From NCBI GenBank assembly GCA_013151415.1, contig JAADII010000042.1:1-42042 (forward strand): DNA of 42,042 nucleotides, read 5' to 3'. Origin of the DNA: Chloroflexota bacterium (GTDB taxonomy: Bacteria > Chloroflexota > Anaerolineae > J102). Shown here piece after piece: positions 23,827 through 31,718 of this stretch (positions are counted from its first letter, which is position 1; each line of letters opens with the position of its first letter). A program made the position numbers and the translations under genes. The notes beneath the pieces are model-generated. The model had not been told where the DNA came from. It made no database searches and worked only from the letters and a program-made list of their open reading frames with translations.

Positions 23827-25961
23827 TGGACAACGTCCTCCACGTCGCCATCATCTGGCACATGCATCAGCCGTACTATCGGCAACCGGATAGCGACGTG
23901 GCCATCTTGCCCTGGGTGCGACTGCACGCGGTCAAAGACTATCTGCACATGGCCCAGGTCGCGGCCCAATATCCCGACGTTCACGTCACCTTCACCCTGG
24001 TTCCCTCGCTGGCCGAACAACTGCGGGACTACGCGGCCGGCAAACTGGTGGATCGCTTGATGATCCTGGCCGAAAAGCCCTATTTCAGCCCGGACGACAA
24101 GCGCTATCTGCTCAACATCTGCTTCAGCATCGATTGGGACAACATCATACGCCGCTATCCGCCCTACGCGGCCTTGCTCGACCGTCGCCAACTGGCCCTG
24201 CTCAACCCCGACTATTTCTCAACCCAGGCCTATCGCGACCTCATCGTCTGGTTCAATCTGGCCTGGACCGATCCCAACATCCTCGAGCAGGACGCGTTCT
24301 TCCGGGGCCTGGTGGAAAAGGGGAGCGACTTCAGCATCGACGAAGCGCGGGCGCTGATACAGCGGCATGTCGAGATTGTGGGCCAGGTGTTGCCCACCTA
24401 TCGCCGCTTGCAAGACGCGGGCCAACTGGAAATCATCACCGTTCCCTATTTTCATCCCATTTTGCCCCTGCTGGTGGATAGCCGCATCGCCCAACGCGCC
24501 TCGCCCGGCCTCCCCATCCCCGACCCGCCCTTCCAACACCCCGAGGACGCGGACGCGCACATCCGCGAAGCCGCGGCCTTTCACGCCGAACTCATGGGCC
24601 AACCCCCGCGCGGCCTGTGGCCCAGCGAAGGCGCGGTCTCGCCCGAAATCTTGCCCCTGGTCGCGAATCACGGCCTGCGCTGGCTCGCAACCGACGAGGC
24701 CATCCTGGGCAAAAGCCTGGGCCTCTACTTCGAGCGCGACGAGGGCGACTTCGTGCGCCGCCCCGACATTCTCTACCGACCCTACCGCGTCGCCACCCCC
24801 CACGGCGACCTGGCCATCCTCTTCCGCGACCACAATCTCTCCGATCGCATCGGCTTCACCTACCAAAACCTGGGCGGCGAGCAGGCCGCCGAAGACATGA
24901 TCGTGCGACTCAAGCACATCGCGCATCAACTGCGCAATCAAGATCGGCCTGGACTGGTGAGCATCATCCTCGATGGCGAAAACGCCTGGGAGCGCTACGA
25001 ACACAACGGCGACGTCTTCCTTCATGCGCTTTATGGCCGTCTGCAAGATGACCCCGCGCTCGCGGCCGTGACCGTATCCGAACATCTCGACGCGCATCCG
25101 CCCGAGAACGCGCTGGATGAGCTGGCGTCCGGGTCCTGGATATTGGGCGATTTCAGCACCTGGATGGGCGACCCCGAACACGTGGAGGCCTGGCGACGCC
25201 TGCGCGACGCGCGCGCGGCCTTCGACCGCTGGCTGCAAAGCAAGCCCGATCCCGAGCAGGTGAGCGAGGCGCGACGCCATCTCTTCGCCGCGGAAGGCTC
25301 GGACTGGTTCTGGTGGTACTCGCATCGCAACAGCAGCGACCAGGACGCGCTTTTCGATCAGGCCTTTCTCGATTACCTGGACGCGGCCTATCGGGCCATG
25401 CATCTCGTGCCCCCGGCCGCGGACATGACCCCCATCCAGGGCATAGGCCGACGACCGCGGCCGACCCCCGCCTTTTTCACCCCGCTCCTCGACGCCAACC
25501 CCGACCCCACCGCACAATGGGGCCGCGCGGGCGTGTTGCAACCGGCCGCCTCCAGCGGCGCCATGCAGCAGGCGGGCGGGCTCATCCGCGCCCTGCGCTA
25601 CGGCAACGACGAGGCCTATCTCTACCTGCGGCTGGAGCTAAACGCGCGGCCGAGCGAACACGATGTCGAGATTCATCTACGCACCAACGCGGGCGAATTT
25701 CTGCTCAGCCTGGGCCGCGGCCAGACCACCATGTTCTTCTACCGCGTCACCGGGGCCGCTCCTGTTAGCTTGGGGCCGGTGCAGAGTCGGTTGGGCGAGA
25801 ATCTGGTGGAGATGGCCGTCCCTCTGGCCCGATTGGGCTTGCTTCCTCTGGAAAAGGAAAGCGCCGCCGCGATACGCGCTTGCCTCGACCCCCGCCAGGC
25901 CACGCGCGAATGCCTGCCCGAGGAAGGCGAGAGCGTCATAGGCGTGTTTGAAAAATCTTAG
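23826..25961 (+). CDS. GH57 family glycoside hydrolase
   Basis: 711-residue family 57 enzyme of the alpha-amylase/branching-enzyme/alpha-mannosidase-like type (COG1449 pattern). The N-terminal IIWHMHQPYY holds the first conserved region. WPSEGAVS contains the probable catalytic nucleophile E268. IILDGENAWE contains the probable acid/base D383. Beyond about residue 540 there is an extra beta-rich region after a Pro-rich link, possibly a carbohydrate-binding or dehydrogenase-like C-terminal domain. There is no signal peptide, so it should act on cytoplasmic glycogen or maltodextrin. It is coupled to lysS by TGATG. Confidence 0.92.
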   Translation: MDNVLHVAIIWHMHQPYYRQPDSDVAILPWVRLHAVKDYLHMAQVAAQYPDVHVTFTLVPSLAEQLRDYAAGKLVDRLMILAEKPYFSPDDKRYLLNICFSIDWDNIIRRYPPYAALLDRRQLALLNPDYFSTQAYRDLIVWFNLAWTDPNILEQDAFFRGLVEKGSDFSIDEARALIQRHVEIVGQVLPTYRRLQDAGQLEIITVPYFHPILPLLVDSRIAQRASPGLPIPDPPFQHPEDADAHIREAAAFHAELMGQPPRGLWPSEGAVSPEILPLVANHGLRWLATDEAILGKSLGLYFERDEGDFVRRPDILYRPYRVATPHGDLAILFRDHNLSDRIGFTYQNLGGEQAAEDMIVRLKHIAHQLRNQDRPGLVSIILDGENAWERYEHNGDVFLHALYGRLQDDPALAAVTVSEHLDAHPPENALDELASGSWILGDFSTWMGDPEHVEAWRRLRDARAAFDRWLQSKPDPEQVSEARRHLFAAEGSDWFWWYSHRNSSDQDALFDQAFLDYLDAAYRAMHLVPPAADMTPIQGIGRRPRPTPAFFTPLLDANPDPTAQWGRAGVLQPAASSGAMQQAGGLIRALRYGNDEAYLYLRLELNARPSEHDVEIHLRTNAGEFLLSLGRGQTTMFFYRVTGAAPVSLGPVQSRLGENLVEMAVPLARLGLLPLEKESAAAIRACLDPRQATRECLPEEGESVIGVFEKS

Positions 25962-25990
25962 GGCGAAGTCAAGGCCCTGGGCGATTAAGG

Positions 25991-26020
25991 TTGACGGAAA
26001 GAGGTCAATGGTGCTAAAGT
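25991..26020 (+). promoter_or_regulatory. Candidate promoter for the CBS protein
   Basis: TTGACG (25991-25996), 18 nt, TAAAGT (26015-26020) preceded by TG as an extended -10. The CBS gene starts 51 nt further on. Confidence 0.5.
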
Positions 26021-26070
26021 TGTGATAAAATGAACCACGCCTTCACATCTCTCATGGTTTGCGCATCCAT

Positions 26071-26475
26071 ATGAAAACCGTCAATGTATTGGCTGCGAAA
26101 CGGTTGGGCATTTGGGCCACGCCTCCCCATACTTCCTTGCACGCGGTCGCCGACATTCTGACCGAAGAGGATATCAGCTCGTTGGTCGTGGTGGACGACA
26201 ACGGTTATTTGCTGGGCATTATCACGCGCACCGACCTTCTGCGCGCAGCCTTGAAGCGCCCCAATGACTGGCGCAACCAACCCGCCAGCGCCTGGATGAC
26301 CACCAATGTGGTGACCATTGATCCAGATGCGACTTTGCAAGCGGCGGCAGAAAAGCTGCTAGAACACTGCATCCACCGCGTGGTTGTGGCGCAGCGCGAA
26401 AAGGATAAGTGGCGCCCCATTGCTGTGGTGTCTGATGGCGACATCATTTACCACCTGGCCAGACGCACTGCTTGA
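26071..26475 (+). CDS. Two-CBS-domain protein
   Basis: 134 residues made of a Bateman module. The first CBS motif has DISSLVVVDDNGYLLGIITRTDLL (about 32-55) and the second IHRVVVAQREKDKWRPIAVVSDGDII (about 101-126). Such stand-alone pairs bind adenosine nucleotides and regulate partners. No partner domain is fused. I chose the ATG at 26071, which directly precedes KTVNVLAAK. It is transcribed alone or with the small gene downstream. Confidence 0.9.
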   Translation: MKTVNVLAAKRLGIWATPPHTSLHAVADILTEEDISSLVVVDDNGYLLGIITRTDLLRAALKRPNDWRNQPASAWMTTNVVTIDPDATLQAAAEKLLEHCIHRVVVAQREKDKWRPIAVVSDGDIIYHLARRTA

Positions 26476-26550
26476 GATGGACGAGGAAGCGAACGCTCTC
26501 GAATTTTCCAAACGTTCGTCGCTATTTATCGAAGCCTGAGGAAAAAAACC

Positions 26551-26748
26551 ATGAAACACCGGAGGAACGTCGCATTCGTATGGCTGGCTCTTCTATTTGT
26601 GGCCGCCATTGGCCGCATAGACGCCGCCCAGGCATTGGAAATTCGGGGAGGAGGCGACGTGGTCATCGGCGCGGGGGAGGTGTTCGCTGATGACCTGTAT
26701 GCCGCCGGGAAAACCGTCATCGTAGATGGCGTGATCGCAAATTACTGA
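26551..26748 (+). pseudogene. Truncated bactofilin-like (polymer-forming) protein
   Basis: 65 residues: a signal peptide (MKHRRNVAFVWLALLFVAAIG..DA, about 1-25), then LEIRGGGDVVIGAGEVFADD and LYAAGKTVIVDGVIANY before the stop. The last part is the first turn or two of the right-handed beta-helix repeats typical of secreted bactofilin-like proteins in this phylum (xVVIxxGEVVxDDLYxxGxTVxVDGxVxGD). A full protein would have many more turns. The frame simply stops, and the next gene follows 49 nt later. It has a good ribosome binding site (GAGG). It is probably a deletion relic, although a functional short protein cannot be excluded. Confidence 0.6.
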
Positions 26749-26797
26749 AATTCAGAAACAAACGCAACCCCAAACATCGGCTGAAAGGAGATTCTCT

Positions 26798-27790
26798 ATG
26801 ACTCTAAGCAAACGCGAACGCATCGAACGGCTCATGGCCGGAGAAACCGCGGACCGGCCCGGCATCGCGCTATGGCGACACTGGCCCGGCGACGACCAAA
26901 ACCCCGAAGAGCTGGCGCGCTCCACGCTCGACTGGCAGGCTCAGCATGATTTCGACTTTGTCAAGGTCAGTCCCGATTCGGGCTTTTGCGTCGAAGCCTG
27001 GGGGGCGGAATCGAAATGGGTTGGAGGCGATGAAGGCAATCGCCGCTATGTCGCTCATCCTATGCGTCGCGCCGAAGATTGGGCCGCGATTCAGCCGCAA
27101 GACCCGCACCAAGGACGATTGGGCGGCCAGGTGCGCTGTCTCGAGCTCATTGGCCGCGGCCTGAACGACGACACACCATTCATCCAGACCATTTTCAGCC
27201 CCACCGCGCAGATTAAATACCTGGCCGGAAGCCGCGATGTGCTCGCGCATGTGCGCATGCATCCCGACGCGGTGGAGGATGCCCTGGCCGCGATCACCGA
27301 AACCACCATTCGCTTTCTCGAGGCTATCCAACACACGGGCGTCTCCGGCATCTTCTACGCGGTGCAACTGGCCACGCCTCGCGAACTCACACGCGAGGAA
27401 TACGAGCGTTTTGGACGGCCCTACGACATGGAAATCTTGAAAGCCGCGAACGAGCTCTTTTGGTTCAATTTGCTGCATTTGCACGCGGCCGACGCGTATT
27501 TCGACCTGGCCGAATACTATCCGGTGCAGGCTGTAAACTGGCATGACCGCGAAGGCGCGCCCTCGCTGGCCGAGGCCCGCTCTCGCTTCGACGGCGCGTT
27601 GGTTGGGGGGCTGCGCCAACGCGAGACCATGCTGCTGGGAACGCCCGCGGATGTGCGAGCCGAGGCGCTGGACGCGATCGCGCAGACCCAGGGCCGCGGC
27701 TTCATCCTGGCTACGGGCTGCGTCACGTTGGTCACCTCGCCCTTGGGCAACATTCGCGCGGCCCGCGCGGTGGTTGAGGACGCCGGATAA
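26798..27790 (+). CDS. Uroporphyrinogen decarboxylase-family protein
   Basis: 330 residues with a URO-D/MtaA-type fold. The start SKRERIERLMAGETADRPGIALWRHW resembles the HemE opening. The rest lacks the complete set of HemE substrate-binding arginines that I would expect, so a corrinoid or methyltransferase-related role is as likely as heme synthesis. Near the C-terminus, GFILATGCVTLVTSPLGNIRA resembles the zinc-site region GxxxxxGCxxxxxxxxxN of MtaA/MtbA-like proteins, including a cysteine. AAAGGAGA lies upstream of the ATG. It is followed after 13 nt by a NUDIX gene. Confidence 0.82.
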   Translation: MTLSKRERIERLMAGETADRPGIALWRHWPGDDQNPEELARSTLDWQAQHDFDFVKVSPDSGFCVEAWGAESKWVGGDEGNRRYVAHPMRRAEDWAAIQPQDPHQGRLGGQVRCLELIGRGLNDDTPFIQTIFSPTAQIKYLAGSRDVLAHVRMHPDAVEDALAAITETTIRFLEAIQHTGVSGIFYAVQLATPRELTREEYERFGRPYDMEILKAANELFWFNLLHLHAADAYFDLAEYYPVQAVNWHDREGAPSLAEARSRFDGALVGGLRQRETMLLGTPADVRAEALDAIAQTQGRGFILATGCVTLVTSPLGNIRAARAVVEDAG

Positions 27791-27803
27791 GGATATAGGC
27801 TGA

Positions 27804-28307
27804 ATGAATCGGAACGAGTTTGTCTATTGCCCGCGTTGCGGTCATCGACTGGAACGCGGGCATCGTTTTGGCCGGGAGCGCGCGTATTGCCCCGAGTGCG
27901 GGTTCATCCATTTTCGCGACCCCAAGTTGGCCGTGGGCGCGGTGGTGATGCAAAACGGCCGCGTTCTGCTCATTCGGCGCGGCGTGGTCCCGCGCATCGG
28001 CTATTGGGCCGTGCCCTCAGGGTTTGTGGAATACGATGAACAGCCGCGCGAGGCGCTCAAGCGCGAGGTGGAGGAGGAGACGGGCCTGCGCGTCGCGGTG
28101 GGTCGGGTGCTCGAGGTGTATCGCCTGGCCGACCCAAACAAACAGGGCGCGTTTCTGCTTTTCGAGGCGACCGTGGTGGGAGGTGAGTTGAGGCCGGGCG
28201 ACGATGTGACCGAAGCGCGCTGGTTCGGGCCGGACGACGCGCCCTGGGACGCGTTGGCCTTCGAGCATATGCAAGAAATCTTGAAACGGTTGTGGGGCGA
28301 GCCATAG
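27804..28307 (+). CDS. NUDIX hydrolase with N-terminal zinc ribbon
   Basis: 167 residues. An N-terminal zinc ribbon (CPRCGH.., CPECGF, about 9-34) precedes the NUDIX fold. The NUDIX box runs from GFVEYDE to REVEEETGL (Gx5Ex7REUxEExGU, about 71-93). Substrates of such zinc-ribbon NUDIX proteins include ADP-ribose, NADH and related diphosphates. It lies 13 nt after the UroD-family gene and is probably co-transcribed. Confidence 0.92.
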   Translation: MNRNEFVYCPRCGHRLERGHRFGRERAYCPECGFIHFRDPKLAVGAVVMQNGRVLLIRRGVVPRIGYWAVPSGFVEYDEQPREALKREVEEETGLRVAVGRVLEVYRLADPNKQGAFLLFEATVVGGELRPGDDVTEARWFGPDDAPWDALAFEHMQEILKRLWGEP

Positions 28308-28348
28308 CTCCTGCAACAGGGCGAATGGCGTGAGACGCGAGGGGCGAC

Positions 28349-28377
28349 TTGAACATGCATCGCCTGTGCTGTACAAT
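28349..28377 (+). promoter_or_regulatory. Promoter upstream of the amidohydrolase
   Basis: TTGAAC (28349-28354), exactly 17 nt, TACAAT (28372-28377). It implies a leader of about 230 nt before the M20 gene. Confidence 0.65.
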
Positions 28378-28454
28378 GACGAACAAACGCAGACGTAGAC
28401 GGTCCGCGCCAACATCCCATTGGCTTCGTTGCACCATTGCCCTGCTCCCGCCCC

Positions 28455-28510
28455 ATTGACCGATGCTGTGGTCAATTCGAAGGTCAGCGACGCGATTTTC
28501 CCTAGCGTCG
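28455..28510 (+). other. Two stem-loops in the amidohydrolase leader
   Basis: ATTGACC (28455-28461) pairs with GGTCAAT (28470-28476) around 8 nt. CGACGC (28488-28493) pairs with GCGTCG (28505-28510) around 11 nt. Neither has a U tract. Both lie between the promoter and the start codon, so they may be part of a cis-acting RNA element. Confidence 0.45.
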
Positions 28511-28612
28511 AGACCAGCGAGCGGGGGTGGCCGAGCAACATGATAATCAGGCGTCGCGAACAACCGCCCGCCGATAATAAATGAAAAGACAAGAGGATGA
28601 TGCAATCTCATC

Positions 28613-29836
28613 ATGACTGATTTTCTAGCGCTTGCCCAAACCATCGCGCCAAAACTCGTCGCCTGGCGGCGAGATTTTCATCAACATCCCGAGCTCAGTT
28701 TTCAAGAATTTCGCACTGCTGAAATTGTCGCCCGTCACCTCGATGCATTGGGCGCTGAAGTCACCACCGGCGTGGGGAAAACCGGGGTGGTCGGCGTCAT
28801 CGAGGGGAATGGACCCGGCCCGGTCGTGCTATTGCGCTTCGACATGGACGCATTGCCCGTGAACGAAGCCACCGGCTTGCCCTTCGCCAGCCAGCATCCT
28901 GGGATCATGCACGCCTGCGGGCACGATGGGCACACCGCCATCGGCATGGGCGTGGCCGAGATGCTCAGCCAGACGCGCGATGCATGGCCCGGCGCGGTGA
29001 AATTCCTGTTCCAACCCGCCGAGGAGGAAGCGGGCGGCGCCAGGGCCACCATCCGCGACGGCGTGCTGGAAAACCCGCGGCCTGATGCGGCCTTCGCCCT
29101 CCATTTGTGGAACCAGTTTCCCCTGGGCATGCTAGTGGTGCAGCCCGGCCCGCTTATGGCCGCCAGCGATCATTTCGTCATTGTCATCACCGGCCGAGGC
29201 GGGCACGGGGCCGTGCCCGAAGAGACCATCGACGCGGTGTTGGTGGGGATCGAAGCGGCCAACGCGCTCCACCATATTGTCAGTCGCAATATCTCGCCGC
29301 ACGACACGGCCGTGCTCTCCATTGGCAGCTTTCGGGCCGGCAAAGCGTTCAATGTCATTGCCGAAGAAGTGATCATGGAAGGCACCTTGCGCACCTTCGA
29401 TTTGTCGGTGCGCGAGCGACTCATTGGCCGCATGGAGGAGGTGTTGGCCGGGGTGACGGCGATGCACGGGGCCAGTTATCGATTCGAGGTCATCGAAAAC
29501 GAGTACGCGCCTCCGGTGATCAATGATGAACGCATGACCGCCATCGCCTACAAGGCCGCGCGCCGCGTCGTCGCTGAAGAGCAGATCACCCAGATCACGC
29601 CCATCATGGTCGCGGAGGATATGTCGGAGATATTGAACCGCGTGCCGGGATGCTACATCATGTTGGGTGCGGAGCCAGAAGACGGCGCGCGCGGGCCGCA
29701 TCACAACCCCCGATTCGACATCAATGAGGACGCGCTCCCCATTGCCGCGGCGGTCATGGCTTCGGTGGCCGTTGAGTTTCTAAACAGTTCGACGGCGGGC
29801 GAGTCCGCGGCGATACCGATGAAAGAGACCTCATGA
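28613..29836 (+). CDS. M20D family amidohydrolase
   Basis: 407-residue zinc peptidase-fold amidohydrolase of the hippurate hydrolase/N-acyl-amino-acid amidohydrolase group. The start is WRRDFHQHPELSFQE (about 19-33). The metal-site motif MHACGHDGHTA is near residue 100, EEEAGGA near 140, and VPEETIDA and the dimerisation (lid) domain follow. It removes acyl groups from N-acyl amino acids or related conjugates in the cytoplasm. The exact acyl and amino acid are not visible. The ribosome binding site is weak. Its stop codon abuts the stop of the convergent SDR gene with no base between them. Confidence 0.93.
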   Translation: MTDFLALAQTIAPKLVAWRRDFHQHPELSFQEFRTAEIVARHLDALGAEVTTGVGKTGVVGVIEGNGPGPVVLLRFDMDALPVNEATGLPFASQHPGIMHACGHDGHTAIGMGVAEMLSQTRDAWPGAVKFLFQPAEEEAGGARATIRDGVLENPRPDAAFALHLWNQFPLGMLVVQPGPLMAASDHFVIVITGRGGHGAVPEETIDAVLVGIEAANALHHIVSRNISPHDTAVLSIGSFRAGKAFNVIAEEVIMEGTLRTFDLSVRERLIGRMEEVLAGVTAMHGASYRFEVIENEYAPPVINDERMTAIAYKAARRVVAEEQITQITPIMVAEDMSEILNRVPGCYIMLGAEPEDGARGPHHNPRFDINEDALPIAAAVMASVAVEFLNSSTAGESAAIPMKETS

Positions 29837-30622
29837 CTACCACTCGCCCAATAGACCAAATTTACCGCCATCCACGCTGAGGATGTGTCCGGTGACGTAT
29901 TTCGACGCGTCCGAGGCCAGGAAAATTGCAGCGCCTACGATGTCATCATCCTGGCCCACGCGGCCCAAGGGAATGCTCTTGACTTTTTCGGCCAGTTTCT
30001 CCGGATCATCCAGGATGTGTTTGCTCATGGGGGTGTAAAACCAGGTGGGCGCGATGGCGTTTACGCGGATGCCATGTGGGGCCCATTCCACGGCCAGGGC
30101 GCGGGTGAGCATGGTGAGACCGCCTTTGGCCGCGGCGTAGGCCGCCTGATTGGCGTAGCCCAACAAGCCCGACAACGAGGTGATATTGATGATGGACCCG
30201 CCGCCCATCTCCTTCATCACCCGGCCCGCAGCCTGACAGCAATAGAACGCGCCATCCAGATCGATGGCCATCACCCGACGCCATTCCTCCACGGTCATAT
30301 CCAATGCGGGGACGCCTTGCGAGACGGCCGCGTTGTTGATGAGAATATCGAGCCGGCCCCAATGCTCAACTGTGCGCGCCACCATCTGTTGGGCCTGCTC
30401 TGGCCGGCTCACATCGGTTTGCAGGGCCAGCGCGTCCGCGCCCGCCGAGTGCAACTCGTTCGCCACGGCCTCGCATTTGGAAAGGGTTCGGCCCGCCAAC
30501 GCGACGCGCGCGCCGTAACGGGCCAGCCCCGCGGCCATGGCCCGCCCAATGCCGCTGCATCCGCCGGTGACAATGGCCACCCGACCCGACAAATCGAAGA
30601 TATCGCGTGCGTTTACATCCAT
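29837..30622 (-). CDS. Short-chain dehydrogenase/reductase
   Basis: 261-residue classical SDR. The cofactor motif is TGGCSGIGRAM (about 19-29), NNAA is near 95, the catalytic Ser lies in NITSLSG, and YxxxK is YAAAK. The end YVTGHILSVDGGK is typical. An Asp/Arg at the end of the second strand (LAGRTL) suggests NADP preference. I chose the ATG at 30622. It overlaps the end of the OCD-like gene by 10 nt, so the two are coupled. It is the last gene of the minus-strand catabolic operon. Confidence 0.93.
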   Translation of the reverse strand: MDVNARDIFDLSGRVAIVTGGCSGIGRAMAAGLARYGARVALAGRTLSKCEAVANELHSAGADALALQTDVSRPEQAQQMVARTVEHWGRLDILINNAAVSQGVPALDMTVEEWRRVMAIDLDGAFYCCQAAGRVMKEMGGGSIINITSLSGLLGYANQAAYAAAKGGLTMLTRALAVEWAPHGIRVNAIAPTWFYTPMSKHILDDPEKLAEKVKSIPLGRVGQDDDIVGAAIFLASDASKYVTGHILSVDGGKFGLLGEW

Positions 30623-31650
30623 AATGGCCGCTCCCAAAGTGTAACGATCTGGCCCAGGCCCTTTTGCCGCGCGTTCTGGTGAATGCGTCGGGCCACGGCC
30701 AGATCGTGCAAACCCATGCCAATGGGACTGAAAATAATAATCTCTTCGTCGCTCTCTCGACCCGGTTTCCGACCTATCACGATTTGCCCCAATTCGGCGT
30801 AAAGATCGTCATCCGCAAACTGACCGTCGCGCCACATAAGGGCCACGGTCGAATACATGCGATGTTTCACCGTGTTCCAGTCATCCACAACGATCTTGTC
30901 CGCCTGACGCAGCACGTCGTATTCGGCCTCATAACCGGAAACGTGCGCGTAGAAACTACCCGGCCTCAGCCATCCCGAGCGGACAATGGGCCGGGTGGTG
31001 GTCGTGGCCGTAATCAAGACATCGGCCTGACGGACCACCTCTTCCAGGCTGCTCGCCACAGTCAGTTGCACATCCAAACGCGCGTTCATTTCGTCCACGA
31101 ACGCGCGAGCCCGATCCCGGCGAATGTCGTAGACCAGGCCTTGCCGGACGCCGGGCCGCACCACTTTCAAGGCCATCAATTGAGTGCGACATTGAACCCC
31201 GGCGCCGATAAGCCCCACCCGGCGCACATCTTCGCGCGACAAATAGCGAGCCGCCACGCCAGTAGCCGCGCCTGTGCGCATGGCGCTGATGAGCGCGCCG
31301 TCCATGACCACCAACGGCAAACCGGTTTCGGTGTCGTGCAACACAAGCAGCGCCGACGCGCGCGGCAGGCCGCGCCGGTGGGGATTGCGTGGGAAACTGG
31401 CGATATCCTTCAGCCCCACCGTATCGAAACGGCCTCCCACATATCCGGGCATGATGTTGATATGATCGTGCAGCTCGCCAGGGGGCGGCTCTTTCCAATC
31501 CAACACGATCTTTTCGGGCAACACATAATCCCCTTCCGCGTGCAGACGAAACACGTCCTCCAGTTCCGCGACGGTGGCGGCCATGTCCAGCCCGCCCGCG
31601 GCAATGACATCTTCTTGACTTAACCAGAGAACCTCCACTTTTTTGGTCAT
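30613..31650 (-). CDS. Ornithine cyclodeaminase/mu-crystallin family protein
   Basis: 345 residues. The family's first half includes HDHINIMPGYVGG and DGALISAMRTGAATGVAARYL (about 118-138). The Rossmann motif VGLIGAGVQCRTQL follows (about 145-158). Members are NAD(P)-dependent and include ornithine cyclodeaminase, alanine dehydrogenase, ketimine/pyrroline-2-carboxylate reductase and SbnB. Which activity applies is not visible. Between an enolase-superfamily gene and an SDR gene, an imine or opine reductase/dehydrogenase is more plausible than ornithine cyclodeamination. Confidence 0.9.
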   Translation of the reverse strand: MTKKVEVLWLSQEDVIAAGGLDMAATVAELEDVFRLHAEGDYVLPEKIVLDWKEPPPGELHDHINIMPGYVGGRFDTVGLKDIASFPRNPHRRGLPRASALLVLHDTETGLPLVVMDGALISAMRTGAATGVAARYLSREDVRRVGLIGAGVQCRTQLMALKVVRPGVRQGLVYDIRRDRARAFVDEMNARLDVQLTVASSLEEVVRQADVLITATTTTRPIVRSGWLRPGSFYAHVSGYEAEYDVLRQADKIVVDDWNTVKHRMYSTVALMWRDGQFADDDLYAELGQIVIGRKPGRESDEEIIIFSPIGMGLHDLAVARRIHQNARQKGLGQIVTLWERPLWM

Positions 31651-31718
31651 GGCTCACGCACCATTTCCTTGAACAACGGTCGGGGCCTCGTCCGGCTTGC
31701 GCCGAGACCCCACAAGGG

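Larger units (their letters stand above)
28308..28612. other. Intergenic region with promoter and structured leader
   Basis: 305 nt between the NUDIX and M20 genes. It holds a consensus-type promoter at 28349-28377 and two clean stem-loops in the presumed leader, described separately. I see no credible gene in it. Confidence 0.55.

Noticed and set aside
24219-25541. Minus-strand open frame (440 codons) opposite the GH57 gene
   Set aside because: The GH57 catalytic motifs on the plus strand settle the coding strand; the antisense translation has no recognisable pattern.
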